This document shows positions 1 to 6,575 of a stretch of DNA of 17,313 nt, piece after piece. The stretch covers positions 1-17,313 of the forward strand of contig NZ_JBLKSS010000135.1 of assembly GCF_047607725.1 (NCBI RefSeq), in the 5' to 3' direction. The notes under the pieces were generated by a model. It was given only the letters and a program-made list of their open reading frames with translations, was not told where the DNA came from and did not search any database. This DNA comes from JBLKSS01 sp047607725 (lineage in GTDB: Bacteria > Pseudomonadota > Gammaproteobacteria > Enterobacterales > Enterobacteriaceae). Numbering within the stretch: position 1 is the stretch's first letter; each line of letters begins with the position of its first letter. Position numbers and translations under genes: made by a program.

Positions 1-21
1 AGCACAGGAAAAATAGACTAA
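1..21 (+). CDS. istB: IstB ATPase helper of IS21-type transposition, last six codons only
   Basis: The reading frame from base 1 gives S-T-G-K-I-D and a TAA stop at 19-21. These residues are identical to the C-terminus of the clearly IstB-like frame on the minus strand at 17048-17313, so this is the tail of a second istB copy. IstB is the AAA+ ATPase that works with the IstA transposase. Nothing can be said about whether the rest of this copy is intact. Confidence 0.7.
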   Translation, partial: STGKID

Positions 22-141
22 AACCGAGTCAGAAGATGAGCGAACACGTGATCGAATATCACTGGAATGGGTGATCGGAAAATATCGGAATAACTGATCG
101 GATGTCGCCGGAACAGATGATCGGATACGTCGGAATCTGCA
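1..141 (+). mobile_element. IS21-family insertion sequence, istB-proximal end (left copy, truncated by window edge)
   Basis: This stretch is the near-identical reverse complement of 16928-17069 at the other end of the window, with only a few mismatches over about 140 bases. It begins with the last codons of istB (stop at 19-21). It carries four subterminal repeats with the core TGATCGGA or TGATCGAA at 49, 72, 95 and 118, exactly 23 bp apart, and similarity to the other copy stops at ...AATCTGCA at 141. The terminal TG/CA and multiple end repeats fit the IS21 family, where they bind the IstA transposase. The outer part of the element lies before the window, so target duplication cannot be checked. 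Confidence 0.85.
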
Positions 142-150
142 CAGGGCGCG

Positions 151-177
151 AAAAGCCCGAGGCGCTTGCGCTCAGGC
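151..177 (-). terminator. Possible minus-strand intrinsic terminator between the IS end and tonB
   Basis: An imperfect hairpin (GCCCGAGGCGC at 155-165, TT, GCGCTCAGGC at 168-177, one bulge and one mismatch) is followed on the minus strand by TTTT (AAAA at 151-154). There is no T-run on the plus strand. It would stop transcription running from the tonB side into the IS. The gene it once served is not in the window. The T-tract is short, so this is tentative. Confidence 0.35.
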
Positions 178-217
178 AGATAAAAACGCTAAACGGCAAA
201 GAGATCGCTGACAGTTA

Positions 218-245
218 TTGAATATGATTGCTATTTGCATTTAAA
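218..245 (+). promoter_or_regulatory. tonB promoter with overlapping Fur-type site
   Basis: A -35-like TTGAAT (218-223) and a -10-like TTTAAA (240-245) are separated by 16 bp just upstream of tonB. The 19 bases from 220 to 238 match the Fur-box consensus at about 11 of 19 positions. The block closely resembles what I recall of the E. coli tonB promoter, which is Fur-repressed. The promoter is retained although the gene behind it is frameshifted, and the IS ends only about 75 bp upstream. Confidence 0.6.
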
Positions 246-274
246 CTTTGCCCTCAACCACGACCTCCAATGAT

Positions 275-960
275 ATGGCGTTAACTATTTTGAATCAGAC
301 CCGTCGCTTTTCCTGGCCGTTTATTGCGTCTGCCGGATTACACGCCTCTTTGGTCGCAGGATTACTTTATGCCACGGTCCCGCCGATGAGTTTACCTTCC
401 GCCGTCGAGCAGCCCATGACCGTTATGCTGGTGGCGCCCGAACCGCAGCAGGCGCAGCCGGTCGAGCAACCGCCCCATCCGCAACCTGTGGCGCCCGAGC
501 AGGAAGTCGCGCCGCGCAGCCCGTTCCCGAGCCGGTACCCGAACCTCCGGCGCCGGTACAGGTGCCAAAATCGGTGCCGAAGCCCAAGCCAAAACTCGAG
601 CGGCACCGGGAGATCAAGCCCCGGACGCCGAAACCCGAGACGCGCCCGGCTGCGCCCGCCCCCAGCGCGCCGGCGAGCAGCAACGTGAAAAGCGTTAGCA
701 GTGCGCCGCTACGCACCAACCCCATTTATCCTCCGCGGGCCAGAGCGTTGAGGATTGAGGGCCGTGTTAGCGTGATGTATAACGTTAATGCCGAGGGTCG
801 GGTGGAAAATATACGTATCGTATCGGCCCAGCCGCGCAATATGTTCGAGCGCGATATTCGTTTGGCAATGCGCCGCTGGACCTATGAGACCGGCAAGCCT
901 ACCACCAATATGACGGTCAATTTTAAATTTGACCTTGAGGGTGTCAGCAGTGGCGAATAG
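275..960 (+). pseudogene. tonB: Energy transducer TonB, broken by a frameshift in the proline-rich linker
   Basis: TonB couples the inner-membrane ExbB/ExbD proton-motive motor to outer-membrane receptors for siderophores and cobalamin. The N-terminus has basic residues, then one membrane anchor with the conserved S-x3-H pair (S-A-G-L-H) and G-L-L-Y. A Pro/Glu-rich linker follows. The frame from 275 then runs into a wrong-frame arginine-rich tail ending at 688. The proper continuation (P-V-P-E-P-V-P-E-P-P, then P-K-P-K-P) lies one frame back, from about 517. It ends at 960 with a full TonB C-terminal domain: Y-P-x-R-A-x-A-L-R-I-E-G, N-M-F-E-R, A-M-R-R-W and a final beta strand. One nucleotide therefore seems lost around 505-520. 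ATG 275 is chosen by match to E. coli TonB; an in-frame TTG lies at 248. The translated product would lack the domain that contacts receptors. Confidence 0.85.
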
Positions 961-1072
961 CGGGGCGGGACCGGCGGTAGGCAGGCTGCCCGCGGTCAAT
1001 GCGGGGGCGATGCCGGATGAACGGCAATATCGCCGCCGGCGCACGGCGGACAAGGCGCCGGTGAACGTGCGG

Positions 1073-1582
1073 TCAACGGGGGCGCCCCGCGCCAAGACGC
1101 CAGTTTAACGGCGGGTGAACAGGCTGGCACCGGCGCGCAGCGGTGCAGCCGCCGATACGAAAGGGGCTTAGTTTGCGCTGGCGCTGATCCGGCGGCAGCG
1201 GCTGAGGTTTGCCGCTGTTATCCACCGCGACATAGGTAAACACCGCCTCGGTAGCCCGGTAGCGCTGGCCGATGGGCTCCGAGGACACTTTTTTCACCCA
1301 TACCTCGATATTGATGGTCAACGAACTGTTCCCCGTTTTCAGACATTGGGCATAACAACAGATGACATCGCCCACCGCCACCGGTTTTAGAAATGTCATG
1401 CCGTCGACGCGCACCGTCACGACCCGGCCCTGCGCCAGCTCTTTCGCCAAGATAGCGCCGCCAATATCCATCTGCGACATCAGCCAGCCGCCGAAAATAT
1501 CGCCGTTGGCATTGGTGTCAGCCGGCATGGCCAGCGGGCGCAGCACCATTTCGCCGCTGGGCGGCTTAATCACTTCGCTCAT
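1073..1582 (-). CDS. yciA: Acyl-CoA thioesterase YciA (hotdog fold) with an abnormal C-terminal extension
   Basis: YciA is a cytoplasmic hotdog-fold thioesterase that hydrolyses a broad range of acyl-CoA esters. Residues 17-130 closely follow E. coli YciA (132 aa), including L-A-M-P-A-D-T-N-A-N-G-D-I-F-G-G-W-L-M-S-Q-M-D with the family's conserved Asn/Asp, then V-A-V-G-D-V and E-P-I-G-Q-R-Y. The protein should end soon after residue 131 (P-L-P-P-D). Instead the frame runs on for about 38 unrelated residues to a TGA at 1073, giving 169 aa. A lost stop or late frameshift is the likely cause. ATG at 1582 is preferred over the overlapping ATG at 1585 because GGGAG sits 5 nt upstream of it. It is last in the minus-strand yciC-yciB-yciA cluster, 41 bp after yciB, and converges on tonB. 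The core looks functional. Confidence 0.85.
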   Translation of the reverse strand: MSEVIKPPSGEMVLRPLAMPADTNANGDIFGGWLMSQMDIGGAILAKELAQGRVVTVRVDGMTFLKPVAVGDVICCYAQCLKTGNSSLTINIEVWVKKVSSEPIGQRYRATEAVFTYVAVDNSGKPQPLPPDQRQRKLSPFRIGGCTAARRCQPVHPPLNWRLGAGRPR

Positions 1583-1623
1583 CATTACTCCCGCTTAACA
1601 TCACCCGCGCCAAAGGCGCGGGA

Positions 1624-2175
1624 TTAATGGGTATTATTATTGCGTTCATCCTCCGCCATATGGCGGTAGATATAAATTCCGCTGAGCAATGTAAACACCA
1701 GCGTCAGGCCGGTGAGGCCAAAAACCTTGAAATTCACCCAAACGCTTTGCGGTAGCCAAAACGCGATATAAATATTCGCCGCGCCGCAGGCAAGGAAGAA
1801 CAGCGCCCAGGCGATATTCAAATTGTTCCAAACCCGCGCCGGGAGATGGATCTCTTTATCCAGCATACGTTGAATGAGGGGCTTGTCGAGGACGAATTGG
1901 CTAATCAGCAGTGCCGCGGCGAACAGCGTATAAATCACCGTCACCTTCCACTTGATAAATTCCGCGTTGTGGTAGTAAAGCGTCAGCGAGCCGAATATCG
2001 CCACCAGCACGAAGGTAATCAGGGCGACCTTTTCTACTTTGCGATAGCGCAGCCAGGTATAAACCAATACCAGCGCGGAGGCGGCTATCAATGCGCCGGA
2101 TGCGTAGTAAATGTCGTACAGCTTGTAGACAATAAAAAACACCACCAAGGGCAGAAAATCAAGAAACTGCTTCAT
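1624..2175 (-). CDS. yciB: Inner-membrane protein YciB (intracellular septation protein A family)
   Basis: This 183-residue membrane protein is collinear with E. coli YciB (179 aa). It starts M-K-Q-F-L-D-F-L-P-L-V-V-F-F and contains R-K-V-E-K, T-F-V-L-V, E-F-I-K-W-K-V-T-V-I-Y, K-P-L-I-Q-R-M-L, A-N-I-Y-I-A-F-W-L-P and L-L-S-G-I-Y-I-Y-R-H-M. Five hydrophobic segments can be seen. YciB is linked to cell-envelope and septum functions and contacts divisome proteins in E. coli; its exact activity is not settled. A longer frame begins at 2187, but homology fixes the start at 2175. It is intact, unlike its upstream neighbour yciC (36 bp away). Confidence 0.93.
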   Translation of the reverse strand: MKQFLDFLPLVVFFIVYKLYDIYYASGALIAASALVLVYTWLRYRKVEKVALITFVLVAIFGSLTLYYHNAEFIKWKVTVIYTLFAAALLISQFVLDKPLIQRMLDKEIHLPARVWNNLNIAWALFFLACGAANIYIAFWLPQSVWVNFKVFGLTGLTLVFTLLSGIYIYRHMAEDERNNNTH

Positions 2176-2211
2176 AACAAAGTCCACCGGTAAAGAGGGT
2201 AAACGCCGCCA

Positions 2212-2961
2212 TCAGGCCTGCCGCAACAACATATATAGACGATAAAGATAGATTAGCAGCAGAGCGGAAAGAAGATTGCTCAAACCATTTAATAATACCG
2301 CCGCCACCAGCGATGACACCAGAGTGAACTGAGTCGCCAGCAGAAGCACCGCCGCTTTAGCCAGCAGCCAGAACAGCACCGCCGGCGCCCGCAGCCGAAG
2401 ATTGGCAAACGCCAGACTGGCGCTCAGGCGCATGGATTTGATGGCGCCTAGATTATCGCTAGTAGCAATGACCGGCGCCAGGCTAAAAGCGATGGCCAGC
2501 AGGATACCCGGCACGATAATCAGCAGCAGGCCAGCTGGACCAGCAGCGTAGTGAGAAAAATAAGCAACAGCAGGCGCGGCAAGAGCGGCGCCGACAGGCC
2601 GATTGCGCGCAATACGCTAACGGGCTGGCGGTTGGATACCAGGCGAATCATGGTCAGCAATCCTCCCGCCAGCAGGACGTTGCCGACCAGACCGGCCAGG
2701 GTGCCGGCGGCGGAGGCTTTCAGCAACACGCGCTGCTGCTCGACCGACATCTGCTGTACCAACTGCTGCAGGCTCATATCGGCGCTGTCGCCCATATGGG
2801 TACCGTCGCTCAGTGTCATCAGCTGCTCGCTGCCCGGGGACAGCGCATGTCCCAGCACAACGCTTCAGCGCCGTCAGCAGAGCCAATAGCACGATACTGG
2901 CAAACTGATTACGGAAAAAATTCAGCATGTCGCGGTACAGGGTACTTGCCCTAATTGGCAT
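2212..2961 (-). pseudogene. yciC: Inner-membrane protein YciC (UPF0259), broken by two frameshifts
   Basis: Three frame segments together make a full-length YciC (E. coli 247 aa). The first, from ATG 2961, gives M-P-I-R-A-S-T-L-Y-R-D-M-L-N-F-F-R-N-Q-F and leaves the true frame near 2865. The second gives V-V-L-G-H-A-L-S-P-G and continues to L-T-T-L-L-V-Q-L, then hits TGA at 2520-2522. The third resumes near 2530 with G-L-L-L-I-I-V-P-G-I-L-L-A-I and runs to R-L-Y-M-L-L-R-Q-A. The two lesions are opposite in sign, so the last part is back in the original frame. A roughly 110-residue segment between them is misread. Hydrophobic segments are otherwise well kept, suggesting recent inactivation. 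The function of YciC is unknown; it is a multi-pass membrane protein. Confidence 0.85.
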
Positions 2962-3015
2962 GGGGGCTCCTTGGCAAAACAATCAACAAATAGGCTAGCC
3001 CGCTATTCTACCCTG

Positions 3016-3426
3016 TTAATCCACGGCTTGGCACCCTAATGCATCATCCCCGGGCGGGCGCGGCATGATAATCTCCCCCCGCGCCGCCGGTCGCGCCAAG
3101 GGCGGCAAGCCATAGTGCGCCCAGGCGCGATCGCACGCGGCGTTCGCCAGGCCGTCTTCGCCGCTCATACGGAACTCGCGGCAGGGTGACGGACGGGAGA
3201 CATAGATGGCGCAGCTCACGCTGTCGCCGATCTGTCCCTGCAGCGCGCGGCAGCGCGGCGAACGATTGTTGCTGCCCGCCATACAGCGTAAAAAAGGCGT
3301 GAGCGGTTCCGTTAATGCCACAGGCACCTGGCCGGCGCCGTCATCCGCCTCGGCCCAGTAAAAAGACACGCGGAAGAGAGCGCAGCAGGCGCCGCAGGAC
3401 ATGCAGGGATTGCCATCATCGTTCAT
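3016..3426 (-). CDS. YkgJ-family cysteine-cluster protein (putative metal-binding)
   Basis: This 136-residue protein has ten cysteines, at residues 8, 11, 14, 15, 48, 59, 72, 82, 98 and 132. The N-terminal C-M-S-C-G-A-C-C is the signature of the YkgJ/UPF0153 family, thought to bind zinc or an iron-sulfur cluster. Other family-like blocks are C-R-A-L-Q-G-Q-I-G, C-A-I-Y-x-x-R-P-S-P-C-R-E-F and C-D-R-A-W. The frame is open up to 3504, but the extra 26 residues look unrelated, so ATG 3426 is chosen. It lies 54 bp upstream of yciC in the same direction, a position I do not recall in E. coli. No biochemical role is established. It appears intact. Confidence 0.8.
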   Translation of the reverse strand: MNDDGNPCMSCGACCALFRVSFYWAEADDGAGQVPVALTEPLTPFLRCMAGSNNRSPRCRALQGQIGDSVSCAIYVSRPSPCREFRMSGEDGLANAACDRAWAHYGLPPLARPAARGEIIMPRPPGDDALGCQAVD

Positions 3427-3549
3427 GCTGTTATCCACCGATGCCACAACGTCGAACCCGAACTGACACACTCGCAAACTACCCAGCCTGCCCCCTGAAA
3501 GCAACAGAAATGATTTATCACCGCTTTTTTTGCTATTGTTGCCGTTCCG

Positions 3550-3563
3550 TTGATATGGATCAA
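3550..3563 (+). promoter_or_regulatory. Perfect FNR box upstream of ompW
   Basis: TTGAT-ATGG-ATCAA matches the FNR consensus TTGAT-N4-ATCAA exactly. Its centre (3556.5) is about 42-44 bp before the start predicted from a TATAAC-like -10 at 3589-3594, the usual spacing for a class II FNR-activated promoter. ompW is known to be oxygen-regulated through FNR in enterobacteria. The site is retained although ompW carries a stop codon. Confidence 0.75.
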
Positions 3564-3605
3564 CCCGTAAAAATAGTAGGGGAATTGATATAACGCATGT
3601 TATCG

Positions 3606-3619
3606 GTGATGCATATCAA
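3606..3619 (+). promoter_or_regulatory. Second FNR-like (or CRP-like) dyad downstream of the predicted ompW start
   Basis: GTGAT-GCAT-ATCAA differs from the FNR consensus at one base and lies 56 bp (centre to centre) from the perfect box, near +10 of the predicted transcript. It also partly resembles a CRP half-site. If bound, it could repress or modulate the promoter. This is inference from one short motif. Confidence 0.35.
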
Positions 3620-3705
3620 TTTGCCTCTACGCCACCGAGAGTTCGGAAGGTGATAAGGATCAAATTTACCCCTTAACGGTAAGCAAAATAGCAATGGAGC
3701 AGGGT

Positions 3706-4341
3706 ATGAAAACAACCGTTTTGGCCGCGTCGGTGGCCGCTATCCTTTTTAGTCAACCCGTATTCGCACACCAGGCCGGTGATTTTATCGCCCGTGCCGG
3801 CAGTGTTACCGTCCGGCTCAGCGAGAGTTCGGATGATGTGTTGGGGCTGGGCGAGTTCAATGTCAGCAATAACACGCAGCTGGGGCTGACCTTTGGTTAT
3901 ATGATCACCGATAATATCGGTGTCGAGTTGTTGGCGGCGACGCCGTTCAGTCACCGCATCGGGCTTAACAGCACCGGCAATATCGCCAAGGTCAAATAAT
4001 TGCCGCCAAGCTTGATGGCGCAATATTATTTTGGCAATGCCCAAGACAAATTGCGGCCCCATATCGGTATCGGCGTGAACTACACCACCTTTTATGATGC
4101 CCATTTTAATCAGAAGGGCGAGGATCTTGGCTTAAGCGATTTGAGCGTGAAGCATTCCTGGGGGCTGGCCGGGCAGGCGGGGCTGGATTATAACGTCAGC
4201 GATAACTGGCTGATTAATATGTCTGTGTGGTATATGGATATCGATACCGATGTCCGCTTCAAGGCCTGCGGTCAGCAGCAATCCATTCATACTGATATTA
4301 ATCCCTGGGCGTTTATGTTTGGCGTGGGCTATCGCTTCTGA
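3706..4341 (+). pseudogene. ompW: Outer-membrane protein OmpW, interrupted by one in-frame ochre codon
   Basis: OmpW is an eight-stranded outer-membrane beta-barrel with a hydrophobic channel. The frame begins with a signal peptide (M-K-T-T-V-L-A-A-S, cleavage after P-V-F-A) and mature H-Q-A-G-D-F. It continues with N-N-T-Q-L-G-L-T-F-G-Y-M and D-N-I-G-V-E-L-L-A-A-T-P-F. A TAA at 3997-3999 interrupts the conserved block before L-P-P-S-L-M-A-Q-Y-Y-F-G. The same frame then stays open through I-N-M-S-V-W-Y-M-D-I-D-T to the terminal G-V-G-Y-R-F and the stop at 4341. Total length matches E. coli OmpW (212 aa) with no frameshift. Without read-through the product is a 97-residue fragment that cannot form the barrel. 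ATG 3706 fits the signal peptide better than the in-frame 3694. Confidence 0.88.
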
Positions 4342-4442
4342 CGGCTTTCGGCAAAGAAGAGGGGGCGCCTGCGCCGCCGCTCAGCGCGAAGACCAATACA
4401 AAGAGGGGTTAACAGGCTGGCGGCGACTTTCCACACGTTCAT
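4329..4442 (-). pseudogene. Possible remnant of a small exported peptide or lipoprotein between trpA and ompW
   Basis: A strong ribosome site (AAGGAG, 5 nt spacing) precedes ATG 4442. The frame starts M-N-V-W-K-V-A-A-S-L-L-T, a typical signal-peptide start, then turns arginine-rich and stops at 4329 after 37 codons. Removing one C from the CCCC run just after T-T-A-A would instead give L-T-L-F-V-L-V-F-A-L-S-G-G-A-G-A-P-S-S, a normal hydrophobic core with a lipobox-like end lacking its cysteine. That restored frame would end at 4313, inside the 3' end of ompW. I do not recognise a named family. The case rests on the ribosome site plus the signal-like start. Confidence 0.35.
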
Positions 4443-4489
4443 ATTCTCTCCTTGATGGAATGCGTTGTCGTTATTTATTCGGTTTCACC

Positions 4490-4513
4490 GCCGGCGCCTT
4501 GCGGGCGTCCGGC
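4490..4513 (-). terminator. Hairpin after trpA, possible weak terminator of the trp operon
   Basis: The minus strand just past trpA can form GCCGG-(A)-CGCC / loop CGCAA / GGCG-CCGGC, nine base pairs with one bulge. No T-run follows on either strand, so it does not meet the usual intrinsic-terminator rule. It may act as an RNA-stabilising 3' hairpin or as part of a Rho-dependent end. I found no better candidate in the gap between trpA and ompW. Confidence 0.3.
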
Positions 4514-4549
4514 ATTGACAGTGTTGCTGATAAAAAGTGTTTGCGCCAG

Positions 4550-5350
4550 TCAGGGGCGGGTGGCGGCCTTCATTTCACGCACGAATTGCGCCAGTTTTTC
4601 CAGCATCAGCGCGGGATCATCCACATGGTTTTCGATAATCCGCACGATGGCCGAGCCGGAGATGGCGCCGGCGGTCCCGGCCTGCAAAGCGGCGCGCACC
4701 TGGTCGGGTTCGGAAATGCCGAATCCCTGAAGCGTTGGCGCCGCGTGGTATTCCTTAAGGGTATTGACCAAATGCGCCAGCGGCGTATTGGCCCGTTTTT
4801 CGCTGCCGGTGACGCCGGCACGCGAGAGCAGATAGGTATACGCCCGGCCGTGGGAGGCGATTTCGCGCAGCAGGTCATCGTCGGCGTTGGGCGGACAGAT
4901 GAAGATGGGCGCCACACCATGGCGCAACGCGGCTTGGCGAAATGGCAGGCTCTCTTGCAGCGGCACGTCCGCCACCAGCACCGAGTCGACGCCGACGCAG
5001 CGGGCGTAGAAAACGTCAATGCCGTCGTTGTACACCAAATTGGCGTACATCAGCAGGCCAATGGGTATGGCGGGGTATTTCGAACGAATCGATGCCAGTA
5101 TCTCAAAACAGTGCGCCGGCGTGACGCCGGAGGCAAACGCGCGCAGGTTGGCGTTTTGAATGGTGGGGCCGTCCGCCAGCGGATCGGAGAACGGGATGCC
5201 CAACTCCAGCGCGTCGGCGCCGGCGTCAATGAGCGTATCGATGATTTGCAGCGAAAGCGCGGGGTTGGGATCGCCAAGCGTCACAAACGGCACGAAAGCA
5301 CCTTCGTTGCGGGACGCCAACTGGGTGAATAATTGCTGATAGCGTTCCAT
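4550..5350 (-). CDS. trpA: Tryptophan synthase alpha subunit
   Basis: TrpA cleaves indole-3-glycerol phosphate to indole and glyceraldehyde-3-phosphate in the cytoplasmic alpha2-beta2 complex and channels indole to TrpB. The protein has 266 aa (E. coli 268). Catalytic Glu49 (A-L-E-L-G-I-P-F-S-D) and Asp60 (D-P-L-A-D-G-P-T-I-Q) are present. So are P-I-F-I-C-P-P-N-A-D-D-D, the loop-6 region Y-L-L-S-R-A-G-V-T-G and the phosphate-binding G-F-G-I-S and G-S-A-I-V. Relative to E. coli, two residues are missing in F-Y-A-R-C-V-G-V-D-S (E. coli has C-E-K-V). ATG 5350 matches E. coli; the frame is open further, to 5410. It begins one base after the trpB stop, consistent with translational coupling. Last gene of the operon; appears functional. 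Confidence 0.96.
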   Translation of the reverse strand: MERYQQLFTQLASRNEGAFVPFVTLGDPNPALSLQIIDTLIDAGADALELGIPFSDPLADGPTIQNANLRAFASGVTPAHCFEILASIRSKYPAIPIGLLMYANLVYNDGIDVFYARCVGVDSVLVADVPLQESLPFRQAALRHGVAPIFICPPNADDDLLREIASHGRAYTYLLSRAGVTGSEKRANTPLAHLVNTLKEYHAAPTLQGFGISEPDQVRAALQAGTAGAISGSAIVRIIENHVDDPALMLEKLAQFVREMKAATRP

Positions 5351-5351
5351 A

Positions 5352-6542
5352 TTAGATTTCTCCTCGCGCCGACAAAATATCATGAACGGTAAAAATATCT
5401 TTATCGCCACGCCCGGACAGGTTAACCACCAGGATCTGCTCCTTCTTCGGCTCCGCTTTGATCATCCGCAGCGCATGGGCCAGCGCGTGGGACGATTCCA
5501 GCGCGGGGATAATGCCCTCATGGCGTGAGAGGCGCCGGAAGGCGTCCAGGGCTTCTTCGTCGGTGACCGACACGTACTCGGCGCGGCCGATGCTATCAAG
5601 GTAAGCATGCTGGGGGCCCACCGAAGGAAAGTCCAGGCCGGCGGAGATGGAGTAGGACTCTTCAATCTGTCCTTCGGCGGACTGCATCATCGGCGATTTC
5701 ATGCCGAAGTAGATGCCGGTGCGGCCGTGTTTCAGCGATGCGCCATGCTGGCCGGTTTCGATGCCCAGGCCGCCCGGCTCTACGCCTATAAGGCGCACGT
5801 CGGGTTCATCGATGAAATCCGCGAACATGCCGATGGCGTTGGAGCCGCCGCCGACGCAGGCGATGACCGCATCCGGCAGGCGCTGCTCGTGCTCTTGCAT
5901 CTGCGCGCACGTCTCCTCGCCTATCATCCGCTGGAATTCGCGCACGATGGTCGGGAAGGGATGCGGACCGGCGGCGGTGCCGAGCATGTAGTGTGCGCGT
6001 TCATAACTGGCGGACCAGTCGCGCAGCGCTTCGTTGCAGGCGTCTTTCAGGGTGGAGGAGCCGCTGTGCACCGGAATGACCTCGGCGCCCATCAGCCGCA
6101 TACGAAAGACGTTGGGCGACTGGCGTTCGATATCTTTGGCGCCCATATAAATCCGGCATTTCAGCCCCAGCAGCGCCGAGGACAGGGCAGAGGCCACACC
6201 GTGTTGGCCGGCGCCGGTTTCGGCGATGATTTCGGTTTTGCCCATCCGTTTGGCCAGCAGCGCCTGCCCCAGTACCTGATTGGTTTTATGGGCACCGCCG
6301 TGCAACAGATCTTCGCGTTTCAGATAAAGCTTGGTCCGGGTACCGGCGGTCAAGTTGCGGCACAGCGTCAGCGGCGTCGGCCGGCCGGCGTAGTTAATCA
6401 GCAGATTGCTGAATTCGGCCTGGAACGCCGGGTCGCTCTGGGTGCTGACGAACGCCTCTTCCAGCTGAATAAGCGCAGGCATCAGGATTTGCGGCACGTA
6501 CATGCCGCCAAATTCGCCAAAATAGGGATTAAGTCGTGTCAT
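5352..6542 (-). CDS. trpB: Tryptophan synthase beta subunit (PLP enzyme)
   Basis: TrpB joins indole and L-serine to make L-tryptophan using pyridoxal phosphate. It has 396 aa, one fewer than E. coli, because the start reads M-T-R-L-N-P-Y-F-G-E. The PLP-binding lysine is Lys86 in H-G-G-A-H-K-T-N-Q, the catalytic glutamate is Glu108 in A-E-T-G-A-G-Q-H-G, and the phosphate-cradling G-G-G-S-N-A is at 231-236. The monovalent-cation and COMM-domain regions are also collinear with E. coli. The C-terminus is V-N-L-S-G-R-G-D-K-D. It follows trpCF by 33 bp with GAGAG upstream of the ATG, and is followed by trpA after one base. No lesion seen. Confidence 0.97.
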   Translation of the reverse strand: MTRLNPYFGEFGGMYVPQILMPALIQLEEAFVSTQSDPAFQAEFSNLLINYAGRPTPLTLCRNLTAGTRTKLYLKREDLLHGGAHKTNQVLGQALLAKRMGKTEIIAETGAGQHGVASALSSALLGLKCRIYMGAKDIERQSPNVFRMRLMGAEVIPVHSGSSTLKDACNEALRDWSASYERAHYMLGTAAGPHPFPTIVREFQRMIGEETCAQMQEHEQRLPDAVIACVGGGSNAIGMFADFIDEPDVRLIGVEPGGLGIETGQHGASLKHGRTGIYFGMKSPMMQSAEGQIEESYSISAGLDFPSVGPQHAYLDSIGRAEYVSVTDEEALDAFRRLSRHEGIIPALESSHALAHALRMIKAEPKKEQILVVNLSGRGDKDIFTVHDILSARGEI

Positions 6543-6575
6543 GCTTTGTTGTCTCTCACGGTGTCAGGCTGATGG

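Noticed and set aside
490..570. Programmed ribosomal frameshifting in tonB
   Set aside because: No slippery heptamer with a downstream structure is evident, and tonB is not known to use one; a simple deletion fits the decay in neighbouring genes.
2551..2889. A 112-codon plus-strand frame opposite yciC
   Set aside because: Antisense to a recognisable yciC pseudogene, with no motif or ribosome site.
4250..5332. A 360-codon plus-strand frame opposite trpA
   Set aside because: It overlaps ompW's end and runs antisense to trpA, which is clearly real. It has no ribosome site or recognisable motif; long antisense frames are expected in GC-rich genes.
5607..6572. A 321-codon plus-strand frame opposite trpB
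   Set aside because: Antisense to a fully conserved trpB, low-complexity Gly/Ala/His-rich product and no initiation signals.
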